A stretch of 19,346 nucleotides of DNA from Rhodocollybia butyracea (Eukaryota > Basidiomycota > Agaricomycetes > Agaricales > Omphalotaceae). Positions within the stretch are counted from its first letter, which is position 1. The number at the start of each line of letters is the position of its first letter. Positions 1-8,133 of the stretch are shown piece after piece. The notes under the pieces are model-generated. The model searched no databases and was not told where the DNA came from. It saw only the letters and a program-made list of their open reading frames with translations. The position numbers and the translations under genes were made by a program. The DNA is taken from NCBI GenBank assembly GCA_015501585.1, contig JADNRY010000997.1:1-19346 (forward strand). The letters are read 5' to 3'.

Positions 1-824
1 TATCAGCTGGTTGCGCCCAAAACCAACAGACTTCGGGCCAACGGAACGGTTTGTAACATACCACATCGTTGATAACAGTCAGCTTGACCTGTCGATTAAA
101 CGCAGACATCGTCAAACCAATTCTTCTGCAACTCTCGCAGCCAAAGAAAAACAGTTGTTCAAGAATCAATGTTATGAAGGGAAATGATGGCGAGGTCGGG
201 AGATTGAGGTTTATAAACCGCTTAAAGGCTGACTTATACAAAACGCTTAAGCAGGAAAGAGCTTACACACGGAAAAATTAATGTGTAATGTGACTAAGAC
301 AAGCCAATCTCGGGCACTCCGATCAGTCTTACCGAAGCGCGGGAATTCATAATCGGGCCTGCCTAACGGTGCTTGGAAGAGAACGGCTCCGAAACTCTAA
401 AGTAATAAGTAGTTCAGCTGTGCTACCAAGTAATAAGTAATACTAAGCTGCGATTTGAGGTTTTGTCTATACCTATGACCACCGCAGTTCCACAGCATGA
501 TTACAAGCAGTGGTCACACGAACACATTGTAAGGAACCCAGACACACTGCCAAACAGGGTCATCGCAATGACGACGTCTTTGTCAACGAATGGTACTAGA
601 GAGGATCCAGGCTGATCCAGGTGACTTCTTCAACGAGTGAGAGTCGCCCACAAACAAATGAGAAAACCACAAGATTCCAAGATAGAATCTCAGATTTTCG
701 TTGTACATCTTGGTGCCTATACTTAGCTCTTGTGGCTTAAAAGATTGGCACATGAAAGCAGTATGAAGGCACGATCTATCGTTCCATCGTTCTATCGTCG
801 TCGCCGACCCAGCCGAAAACCATA
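1..824. other. Gene-poor left flank
   Basis: I see no supportable gene here. The open frames are short, resemble no family I know and lack a convincing exon pattern. The one visible structure is a 12-nt direct repeat (AAGTAATAAGTA at 400-411 and 428-439), with AGCTG a few bases after each copy. The right end holds the 3' part of the F-box gene if its frame continues to 825. Confidence 0.5.
400..439. repeat. Short direct repeat, 12 nt, period 28
   Basis: AAGTAATAAGTA occurs at 400-411 and again at 428-439. Each copy is followed within 4-6 nt by AGCTG. The origin is unknown and chance is possible because the unit is AT-rich. Confidence 0.4.
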
Positions 825-997
825 CTACCTATCCCAAAACCCATCCGGCTCATTCATACACACACCAGCAGGCCACGCCCGCACATCATCTCGCAGACTG
901 TTCCGTGATATCGATATGATACTTTTCAATTCCACAAGCACGCTGCCCGCCCTTCGACGACTGGGCCCATCAAAATAAAGCGTCCCAAGCGGATGCT

Positions 998-2500
998 TCA
1001 TCCCTCCCGGCCTTGCACCATCCTTAAAAGTGCCACGGCGTCACCTGGGTCCAAGTCCCGCACACTCAGTTCTTTTAGGTGGGGCCACCAAACGGGGTTT
1101 CCTTCGATGCGCAGCGCCATGTATAGCAGGGACGCAGATTCCAGTTCAAGGGTAACGACAGACCGGAAGCCAAGCATCATCTGCCCCACCTGCGCAACGT
1201 CAAAGTCGCAGAAATGCAGCGAGAGGTGCTTGACGTTGGGAAAATCGAACACCTCCAGGTCGTTCACGTCGCAGAGGATTAGAGTTTCCAGCTGATCCAG
1301 GGGTAGTGGGTCGAGTAACACGGAAGTGAAAGACCCAACGATGTTTCCTTGGGCCCGTAAACGCAGTGAGCGAAGCCGGGGAAGCTCGACTTTACCCATT
1401 ACCGTAAGTGGCCCAGCTATTTCCATGTAGAGTAATGAAAGATGGATCAGCGACGGCGTGGACGCCAGAAACTCCCTATATTCCTGAGCAGTCAAATCCG
1501 CCATATGTGTACCATCAACGTGTAGAATAGTGAGGTCGCTCCCAGTAGGCGGACGCAGCGCGGCCGCGATGCCAGTAACTTGGAGGTACGTCAACACAGG
1601 AGCCCCACCTTTGAAAATCAACGGCGTATTGCTCAATACGTCCCCATAGAGCGCGATATCAGGTGCCCAGGCAACATACAACCCAAGGTACTCCAGCTGA
1701 GGCGCACACAAATACTCCAGCTCGTCACGCAACACCAAATGTGCCGTCCCATGCTCAAACGCATAAACATACAGCAACCTGCACCGCGAAATCGTAGACG
1801 CCAAAAGCCGCACAAACGAAGAAAAATCGACGTTTCCAGAAACATACACCCGCGCATCATACCGTCCACTACGCGCAAGCGACGTCTCCAATTTATGCAG
1901 CTGCGCCTCAATCCCCGCCGGTCTCTTCTCATCCACCCGTATCACAATATTCCCCCAAAGCAGCGGCGTCCCGTTAACCAATGCCCGCCACCCACTACAC
2001 ACGCGCGCGGCAGCAAAGTGGCTGAACGGAACCTCCTCCTGCAACACCAAAAACACCAGCGACAGTAGTTCCGGCGGGAGCCGTGATATGAAGGCGTTTG
2101 ACTCGTTGTGTATACACGCAAGTTTTATTTCGGTGGCGCGGATTTCTAGGGTTGTTTCGTCGAGCTGGCGTAAGAGGTCTCGGTGTTTGTCTAGGAGGGC
2201 ATCGCGGTGGGTATTGAGCGCATTGAGTGTATTGAGTGCATTGCGTGTATTGAGAGTATGAAGAGAGTCAGATATATCGTGGTGTACTAGGTAGTACGGG
2301 CTTAGCGTTTTGAGTGAATATACGATGGCTGCTCTGGCACACCTGTGTACATCCGAAGATTCCGAAAACTCGGGAAGAACTCTGTTTGTTTGTTGGTGGT
2401 CCTGAAGGCACGTGAAACAAAATGAATGTGGCGCAAGCGCTAGCCTCGTTCGCATATAAACGCAAGCGCTCAAATTCTCTCTCATTCTGAACCTCAACAC
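998..2500 (-). CDS. F-box protein with leucine-rich C-terminal part (3' end frameshifted)
   Basis: This is probably a substrate-recognition subunit of an SCF ubiquitin ligase. The F-box is seen near residues 138-187: it begins ISRLPPELLSLVFLVL, has a central RVCSGWRALV and ends LLWGNI. It is preceded by a heptad-like segment (LLDKHRDLLRQL) and followed by about 300 residues rich in L-x-x-L and SLRL motifs, the usual Agaricomycete F-box/LRR layout. The open frame stops with TGA at 998-1000, but a neighbouring frame continues to TAG at 825-827 with 58 codons that read like the same protein (LGTLYFDGPSRRRAGSVLVE), so one base is probably missing near 1000-1010. The start is not resolved. The first ~70 residues lack family resemblance, contain a 9-nt tandem repeat and run to within 14 nt of the HNH gene start on the other strand. 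The true start may lie further in, or behind an unseen intron. The substrate is unknown. Confidence 0.75.
   Translation of the reverse strand: MLRFRMRENLSACVYMRTRLALAPHSFCFTCLQDHQQTNRVLPEFSESSDVHRCARAAIVYSLKTLSPYYLVHHDISDSLHTLNTRNALNTLNALNTHRDALLDKHRDLLRQLDETTLEIRATEIKLACIHNESNAFISRLPPELLSLVFLVLQEEVPFSHFAAARVCSGWRALVNGTPLLWGNIVIRVDEKRPAGIEAQLHKLETSLARSGRYDARVYVSGNVDFSSFVRLLASTISRCRLLYVYAFEHGTAHLVLRDELEYLCAPQLEYLGLYVAWAPDIALYGDVLSNTPLIFKGGAPVLTYLQVTGIAAALRPPTGSDLTILHVDGTHMADLTAQEYREFLASTPSLIHLSLLYMEIAGPLTVMGKVELPRLRSLRLRAQGNIVGSFTSVLLDPLPLDQLETLILCDVNDLEVFDFPNVKHLSLHFCDFDVAQVGQMMLGFRSVVTLELESASLLYMALRIEGNPVWWPHLKELSVRDLDPGDAVALLRMVQGREG
2212..2256 (-). repeat. Degenerate 9-nt tandem repeat inside the F-box frame
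   Basis: There are five consecutive units of the form YATTGAGYG on the plus strand (2212, 2221, 2230, 2239, 2248). On the minus strand they encode a run built from Leu-Asn-Thr and Leu-Asn-Ala triplets just before the heptad-like segment. A 9-nt unit keeps the frame, so copy number can change without breaking the protein. Confidence 0.7.
2433..2470 (+). promoter_or_regulatory. Paired GCAAGCGCT boxes and TATA-like site upstream of HNH copy 1
   Basis: GCAAGCGCT is present at 2433-2441 and again at 2462-2470. A TATA-like CATATAAA lies between them, near 2453-2460, about 55-60 nt before the HNH start. The second HNH copy also carries two GCAAGCGC boxes upstream (6132 and 6149). That repetition is the only evidence of function. 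The boxes also lie in the doubtful N-terminal part of the F-box frame. Confidence 0.3.
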
Positions 2501-2514
2501 TCTCTCTGTTCAAT

Positions 2515-3667
2515 ATGTCGCCACATCTTACGCTTGTTTTACGAACGACCAGGAATAATCCACAAGAAAAGAAAATGTTAAAGATCCCCAAATCTGTACT
2601 GCTCCACTACGCTGGCTTTGTGCTGTCGGATACGCTATCACCAAATCAGGGGGTGTGCTCTTTAACGACAAAACTGAAGTTGACTACGATGATAATCCCT
2701 CTGGAGGCCAATACTACTACCAGGTGGATTCTGAATCTCGTATGCGACCTTTCTTTTTCTTACCGCCTTTTCTTCTGACCGAGGCGGATAGTCCGCTGGC
2801 TAGATCGATATGCAGTCGTTGGTCCTATCACTCACATCAGCATGAGAGGCGACAACTTACGAAGAACAGGCCTCACTCGCGATTCAGCATGCATCTTCAC
2901 CAAATCTTCACTGGTTTCGAGCCAAAAGGTTGTTCAGCTGTTCATATAGTACCTGCAAAAACAGATGATGAGGTATGTCCCCGAATCCTGGACCTAGCAA
3001 GGGACGAAATTGGCTCGAATATCAACAACATTCGAAATGGAATGCTTGTTAATGCAGGTATTCATATGGCGTCAAGCAGAACATCGTGCTACTCGATACT
3101 TTGTGTATATTTCTATTCTCTCATATCTTATGTGTGTGTTGTGTTGACTGGACCTTCCCTTCCCTTCGCTTCTAGACCCCCACATGGAAACTGGAGAACT
3201 ACCATGTTCCTCCCCCACCAAATCCTAACCAAAATCCTCACCAAAATCTTCACTAAAATCGCCATAATGATCCCCCACACCGCTTGATGACTCTCCAAAG
3301 ATTCGACAAACCCGAGCCTATCCCTTATCACAACATCAACGCCACTTTACAATGGGGTGAGGGTACATCCACAAACCCTTCAAAACTTATTCTCAACTGT
3401 CATTATGCATGTACTCTCATCAGACTATGGGAGTTCCCCTCTTTCAAGAACTATCTTGCCCAACAGGTCAAGGTTGACGGTTGCAAAGTTCCGCAGAACC
3501 CCATACGGCGTGAAAATGAAGAGAATAAAGAGCAGAAGGAAAGGACGTTTCGGCCGATGGTGAATCCTCCTCAATTAGGTCCCACTTTGAAGGAAGAAAG
3601 GCTTAGAAGAGAGAAACTTGCGAAGATGGACAGAGTACAGAAGTGGCGGCAGTCGTTGGTTGATTGA
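2515..3667 (+). pseudogene. HNH-nuclease-domain gene, decayed copy 1
   Basis: This resembles the HNH_2-type nuclease-domain proteins that are common in Agaricomycetes. In order: a start MSPHLTLVL shared with copy 2; a middle part with SRMRPFFFLPPF; an HNH core with RDSACIFT, then GCSAVHIVPAK (first His), and NNIRNGMLVNAGIH (Asn and last His); an intron at 3058-3175 (GTATTC to TTCTAG); then a C-terminal half with LQWGEGTSTNP and a charged Lys/Glu tail ending WRQSLVD. The family match is from recalled motifs, not a search. The frame is broken. Relative to copy 2 it lacks 16 nt near 2595-2610 and has one extra base near 2795. A further frame change falls in the HNH core, and an in-frame TAA follows the intron near 3256. 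It also lacks about 70 nt of the tail present in copy 2. Only the last 127 codons (3284-3667) stay open. Confidence 0.6.
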
Positions 3668-4052
3668 TGAGTGATGATCGATTATCGATAGGCAATTGCA
3701 ATTGTTGTTGTTGTTCGATTCATGTACGTCGGAGTGGTTGCACAATAGTTTCATAACTTACCAGATAACTTACCAGCAGCCGCTTTATCCAGAGCGTCCT
3801 GTACGACACCTTCGTTAAGCTGCAACACACGAGGATCGGACACAATAGCGCGCGCAGTAGTAATACGTTCTGGGGGAAAACTTGGGAAAAACTGGGGAAA
3901 AGCGCTTGGTAAAGCTCGCTAGTATTGTTAGTAGACCAGACGTTTCTGACGTCCAATCCAACGCGGAGGAAAAAATCGCATTGCATTCGTCAACAGCAAA
4001 ACAACACAAATAAGTACATGCTTCCGAATTGCGAAGAAGGTACAGTTCCAGG

Positions 4053-4348
4053 CCCAGTAAGAAGCGCACTGTGGTCTAGGCTGGTCTGAGCTTTTTATCG
4101 GTCTAGGCAGCACCACAGCTGACCTCTCAACCTTGAACCAATCCATTATCCCAGCCAATCCCAACCAGCCAATCCCAACCAGCTAATCCCGACCAATCTC
4201 AGCCAGTGTCGGAGAGTGTCGAGAATGTGTAGGACTGATGCCCATTTCATTCAATCACAGCTTTCAATATATAATCTGCCAAAGGAGAGTTTTTACTTGA
4301 TAAAAGCTCAGATCGGCCCAGACCAGCCCAGTGCGGCTTGTTACTTGG
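4053..4348. repeat. Imperfect inverted repeat about 50 bp long, 296 bp outer span (possible degraded MITE)
   Basis: The left arm at 4053-4099 (starts CCCAGTAAGAAG, ends CTGAGCTTTTTATC) pairs with the reverse complement of the right arm at 4299-4348 (starts CCAAGTAACAAG, ends CTGAGCTTTTATC). By eye the match is roughly 80% over about 48 nt, with one 3-nt gap. The arms flank about 200 bp of non-coding DNA. No clear target-site duplication is visible outside, so a transposon origin is inference. A hairpin from another origin is possible. Confidence 0.55.
4139..4200. repeat. 14-nt tandem repeat, about four units
   Basis: The unit is AACCAGCCAATCCC. Two near-perfect copies sit at about 4163-4190 (the second reads AACCAGCTAATCCC), and a partial copy (CAGCCAATCCC) lies just before them. 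Degenerate copies (AACCAATCC and GACCAATC) flank these on either side. It sits inside the inverted-repeat structure. Confidence 0.65.
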
Positions 4349-4938
4349 TCGAGTGGCTAGGGTGAGCACATTGCTTGCCATTAATTGACGTGGGAGTGCG
4401 CAGAACAACTCTTTGCTGGTCCACTGCCACGGGAGGTAAGTTTAGAATATCAAGAATGTCTGGAAGCTCAATTAATGAAAGCTTAAGAAGGTGTGTTTAT
4501 CTAGTTTGTCGAATTCGTTTAGCAAGAGGCGACTCCTCGACATGCGCTTTTAACGCAAGCTTATCCGCAACTTTCACTAGCCCGGAAGTAAATTCTGATA
4601 ATTTGTACCAGGCTGGTAGTGTCGTCAATCAGGTCGCAAATACTTTAGCCTGGCTACATGGTTGCTTCAAGTGGTTGATGTAAAAACTTGTTCGTGAATA
4701 ACTAACTAATGGGGCGCTTATTTGAACCGAGTCGCTGGAACAGTTGCCCGGTGAGTAGATCTATTTAGTTTCCCTTCACAGATCTTGATCTCCCCACTCC
4801 GACTTTGCACTAAATTCGACCTATCATACAGAAACAGCTTTTATCAAGTACTAAAGTGGACAAACAACTGCAAAACAACGCTCATTTAAGAAAGGCTGGT
4901 TCTTCTTCCCAAGTTGAGAAATACCCTGGGGTATTACC

Positions 4939-5499
4939 ATGGTTCTCCGTCTCTATGTCGCTCTCTTTGTGTCATCTATGCTTGCTAGTCTCTTACCAGG
5001 TGTCATTGAACCTCTTTTACCTCGCCTAGCCCTCTTCATCAAAGCCATCTTAATCGCGTGGATTCCTACCTCGCTCTACATATCATTCTGGTTACTCTGT
5101 CGCATACTCGAGGAGATGCGGAAGAAACCATTACTTCCTCTCTCATGCCACGCAGTAGAGCCACGCATACTAGATTCTACAGACCACTGCATCACACTCA
5201 TCACTTATGTTCATGCCTGGTTATCGTTGGCTCACCTATTGCACGGTGAGTGTCTTGTCAACTAATACTTTGTGTCTTAAGTGATCATGATTTCAGTTAT
5301 TCACCCCACTGGTTCCTTCCCACTCGCCGTCATGATGGTATTCACCCTAATTACGGTCGTGGCTTTTGGAAAATGCCTTTTGATTGCTGGTATAGAGCAC
5401 AAGTACTGGGGGCATTTCTTCGACCTGTACACTCTCAGTGATCGCCTTCTATGCATCTCTATACGTGTAATCACAAAGGTCACTGCCCTTCTTAGTTGA
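4939..5499 (+). CDS. Predicted small multi-pass membrane protein, two exons
   Basis: I do not recognise the family. Exon 1 (4939-5245) joins exon 2 (5297-5499) across a 51-nt intron (GTGAGT donor, CTAAT branch point, TTTCAG acceptor). The joined frame gives 169 residues. About four hydrophobic segments are seen: near residues 3-21, 30-56 (IKAILIAWIPTSLYISFWLL), 82-101 (ITLITYVHAWLSL) and 109-134 (LAVMMVFTLITVVAFG). A basic loop (EEMRKKP) follows segment 2. The intron supports a real gene because the hydrophobic pattern resumes in frame straight after the acceptor, while unspliced reading stops at once. Context gives no function: it lies between repeats and the two HNH copies. It may be a lineage-specific protein. 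Confidence 0.6.
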
Positions 5500-6259
5500 G
5501 ATTGGGGAGGACAGTTTGGTTCATTACTTTCCCTCAAGTTCCTCGCACGAAATAATGATTGAGGCTTCTAGCTATCTTACGAGCTGGATTTATGCGGGCA
5601 TGTAGCTAACTCACTAGTTTGTTAATGCTTTTCTACATGTTTTGCTCTGACGAATGTGTCTGGTATATCTACACTCGAGTTTGCAAAGTAAGTACCTGAC
5701 TAGTACCCTTGGATCACTGTGCACCGAGTTCATATTGGTATATCTTTATACTAATAAGTACTGCAAGGACATTCACAAGTTACACACATCAGTTCATTGA
5801 TCGTCGTGTTCTGTCTGCTTATAGGAGACTAATTCACAATCCAAGATCAAGGTTTTTAAGCACTCCGCTCCTCTTAGAGTTCTTCATCAGTACTTAATTC
5901 CTCATTGGTACAAAGCTCCTCACTACAATGTGCAAAGATCGTGCTCTGTAAGTACTATAGGCTTACGCTTCCATCAACCTTGCAAAAATCCCAGCCCGAG
6001 ATGCACGGGCGTATGTTCAAACTTGGGGTGAGTCCAGGCAGAGTCCATCGGCAGTTTGACTACGAGCAACTGGTGATATGGGAAACTGAATTGCACTCGT
6101 GGTGATATGCATTCATATAGGTTAGGTTCAAGCAAGCGCTAGGTTTAAGCAAGCGCCGCTGGCATCTTGAATGCCCAATATTCTCGAGCTGGTCGGTTGC
6201 ATAGATAATCTGAGTCTACTGAACTGTTTCAGAAAGAGAAGGACTACGCTCTCTTCAAT
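5500..6259. other. Interval with no recognised gene
   Basis: I see no supportable coding region; the open frames are under 70 codons and resemble nothing known. The right end holds the upstream region of HNH copy 2, including two GCAAGCGC boxes at 6132-6140 and 6149-6156. Confidence 0.5.
6132..6157 (+). promoter_or_regulatory. Paired GCAAGCGC boxes upstream of HNH copy 2
   Basis: GCAAGCGCT (6132-6140) and GCAAGCGCC (6149-6157) lie about 100-130 nt before the start at 6260. They parallel the two boxes before copy 1. Spacing differs between the copies (29 nt versus 17 nt), so they may be conserved elements or merely duplicated leader sequence. Confidence 0.3.
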
Positions 6260-7585
6260 ATGTCGCCAGATTCTGTTAACGTTTTACGAGTGACCAGTGG
6301 GGTTAATCCACAAGTAAAGGAAATGTTGAAGATCCCCAAATCAGAAGTCGATCGACTTACTACTACCCCTCTACGGTGGTTTTGTGCTGTCGGATACGCC
6401 AACGCCAGGTCAGGGGGCCTGCTATTCGCCAACAAAATTGAAGTTAACTGCGACGACGATCGCTCTGGCGGCTATTGCTACTACGTGGTGGACTCTGTAT
6501 CTCGTATGCGGACATTTCTCTTTATTCCTGCCTTTCAATCTGACCAGGCGGACAGTCGTTGGATAGATCGATACGCGGTCGTTGGACCTGTCACTCATAC
6601 CAGCATGAGATGGACAGCTTACGAAGAACGCTCTCCCTCGCGATTCAGGACTGATTACCCTCCGGTCGGTTGCCTAGCTGCTCATATACTGTCCCATTTC
6701 GATCACTTCGTAAGCACGTGATCTTAGCGCCCATAAATTTAAATCCAAAAAATCGGAAAATTCAAAAGAAAAATAATGGCGGGGTTTTTCGGAAAACGGC
6801 TGTGACCTGTGACTTACGAAGTGATCAAAATGGGACAGTAGTACCTACCAAAAAAGGTGATGAGGCATGTCCCCAAATCTTGGACCTAGCTAGCGACGAA
6901 ATTGTCTCGGACATCAACAAAATTCGAAACTGGCTGCTTGTTAATGTAGGTATTCATTAAACAGAACCACCGCGCCCTTCTCAATACTTTGTGTATGTTT
7001 TCTTCTCTCATATTTGGTGTGTTGGCTGGATGCTGCCTTCGCTTCTACACCCCTACATGAAAATTGGAGAACCGACATTTTCCTCTACCACCAAATCTTT
7101 ATTAAAATCCTCACTAAAATTGGCACAGCAATCCCGCACACCGCTTGATGACTCTCCAAAGTTTCAAAGCTGGGCCCAACCATTCTCACAACATCAACGC
7201 CGCCTTGGAATAGGGTGATGGTACATCCACAAACCCTTCGAAACTTATTCGAGACTGTCTTTGCGCATCTACTCTCATCAGACTACCGGGGCTCGACTCT
7301 TTCGAGGACTATCTTACCCAACAGATTGGTGACATTCCGCAGAACTCCGTAAAGCATGAAAATGAAGAGCAGAAAGAAAGAAAGAGGGCCTATCGAGCAG
7401 CGGCCGGGGAGGATATCGACGACTGTGATAGTCTCCAAGCAGTGGAACTGTGGATGTTTTGGCGAATGTTAAATCCTTAACTAGTTCCCACTTTGAAGGA
7501 ATAGCGGCTTAGAAGACAGAAACTTGCGAAGGCAGAGCAGACCGACAAAGTACAGGAGTGGCGGCAGTCGTTGGTTGAACTCTGA
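6260..7585 (+). pseudogene. HNH-nuclease-domain gene, decayed copy 2, interrupted by a MITE
   Basis: This is a direct-repeat paralogue of copy 1, about 3.7 kb away. It is open from MSPDSVNVLR through SRMRTFLFIPAF to GCLAAHI at 6688, the first-His segment of the HNH core. A 150-bp element is inserted there. Removing the element and one TA rejoins the same frame as HIVPTKKGDEACPQ, continuing to NKIRNWLLVNVGIH near 6958. The intron donor matches copy 1 (GTATTC at 6950), but the expected acceptor reads TTCTAC at 7043-7048 instead of TTCTAG. Beyond it the frame homologous to copy 1 holds several stops (near 7060, 7105, 7117, 7213, 7480 and 7505). The Gly of the RNG motif is Trp here. The tail keeps about 70 nt that copy 1 lacks. 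The gene is almost certainly non-functional; the family is inferred from recalled motifs. Confidence 0.6.
6689..6838. mobile_element. 150-bp MITE with 26-bp terminal inverted repeats and TA target duplication
   Basis: The left terminal repeat at 6689-6714 begins CTGTCCCATTTCGATCACTT. The right repeat at 6813-6838 is its reverse complement with one mismatch (25 of 26 match). The element is flanked by TA (6687-6688 and 6839-6840). The paralogue at 2515-3667 has the uninterrupted site, CATATAGTACCT near 2943-2954, with a single TA. A TA duplication is the hallmark of Tc1/mariner-type transposition. The 98-bp interior has no coding capacity, so it needs a transposase from elsewhere. The left repeat contains GTAAG and the right one ends in CAG, so it resembles an intron, but splicing 6710-6838 would give an immediate TAG. 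Confidence 0.9.
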
Positions 7586-8133
7586 CATATTTGTTCTTGC
7601 TTACATCCGATGTGATTGAATATATCGTGCAGCCTTCTCACCAGTGTGTTGTCTGATTCCTCCTCATGGACAGGAACGGAATGATGAACTGAAGTTAGTG
7701 GGGCTAATTGGACGGCAAAGAAGAAGAGGGCAGTGAGGAAGACAAAGATAACGGGATGGCTTTATGTGAGAGTGACCAAGGCCGACAACAGTAAGAGCAT
7801 CCATGAAAACCCCCATGGCACTAGCAGAACAACCCGATATCTCCCCAACTTCAGATTGAAGCACTGGAAAGCTCTTAGTGAACTATTGGTCAAACTTGAA
7901 GTCGTGCGCTCGAGAAGGTGCCCACCTTCACCGATATTTCACAAAGCACCAAGGCACCTGGAACCGTGATGTCTCTGTAAGTTGCACCTACGATATACAA
8001 CTATGAAAGGGTGGTACAAAGAGGTTCAAAAAATCACTGAACTGATTCAAAAATGGAGGAACTCGATGTCAATATAGTTCCACCATGCTACGTGAGGGTG
8101 TCTCAACACACATATAATTCGAATTTGGACAAT
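7586..8133. other. Interval with no recognised gene
   Basis: This lies between HNH copy 2 and the 3' end of the Rae1 gene. Open frames on both strands (for example 7733-7969, plus) overlap each other, are short and resemble no family. It probably holds the Rae1 3' untranslated region on the minus strand. Confidence 0.5.

Larger units (their letters stand above)
3668..4938. other. Gene-poor interval with repeats
   Basis: No gene is recognised. Open frames of up to about 100 codons (for example 4375-4683, plus) have no family resemblance or splice pattern. The interval holds the inverted-repeat structure at 4053-4348 with its internal tandem repeats, a short G-rich repeat near 3872-3900 (GGGGAAAA, GGGAAAAA), and a 15-nt sequence at 4836-4850 that is the exact reverse complement of 4294-4308. 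It reads as degraded, repeat-derived DNA. Confidence 0.5.

Noticed and set aside
1580..2068. Open frame of 162 codons on the plus strand
   Set aside because: It lies wholly antisense to the F-box frame, is rich in Arg/Pro/His from codon mirroring and resembles no family.
3128..3331. Minus-strand frame with repeated ILVKI/ILVRI
   Set aside because: It is the mirror of a short CCAAAATCYTCAC repeat in the post-intron part of HNH copy 1 and is not a separate gene.
4375..4683. Open frame of 102 codons in the repeat-rich interval
   Set aside because: It has no family resemblance, no splice pattern and no supporting promoter, and a frame this long is expected by chance in this much sequence.
6710..6838. 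MITE interior as a functional intron of HNH copy 2
   Set aside because: Donor and acceptor are plausible, but joining leaves TAG directly at the junction, and the downstream frame is also lost.
7733..7969. Open frame of 78 codons between HNH copy 2 and Rae1
   Set aside because: It overlaps an opposing frame of similar length and lacks any recognisable motif.
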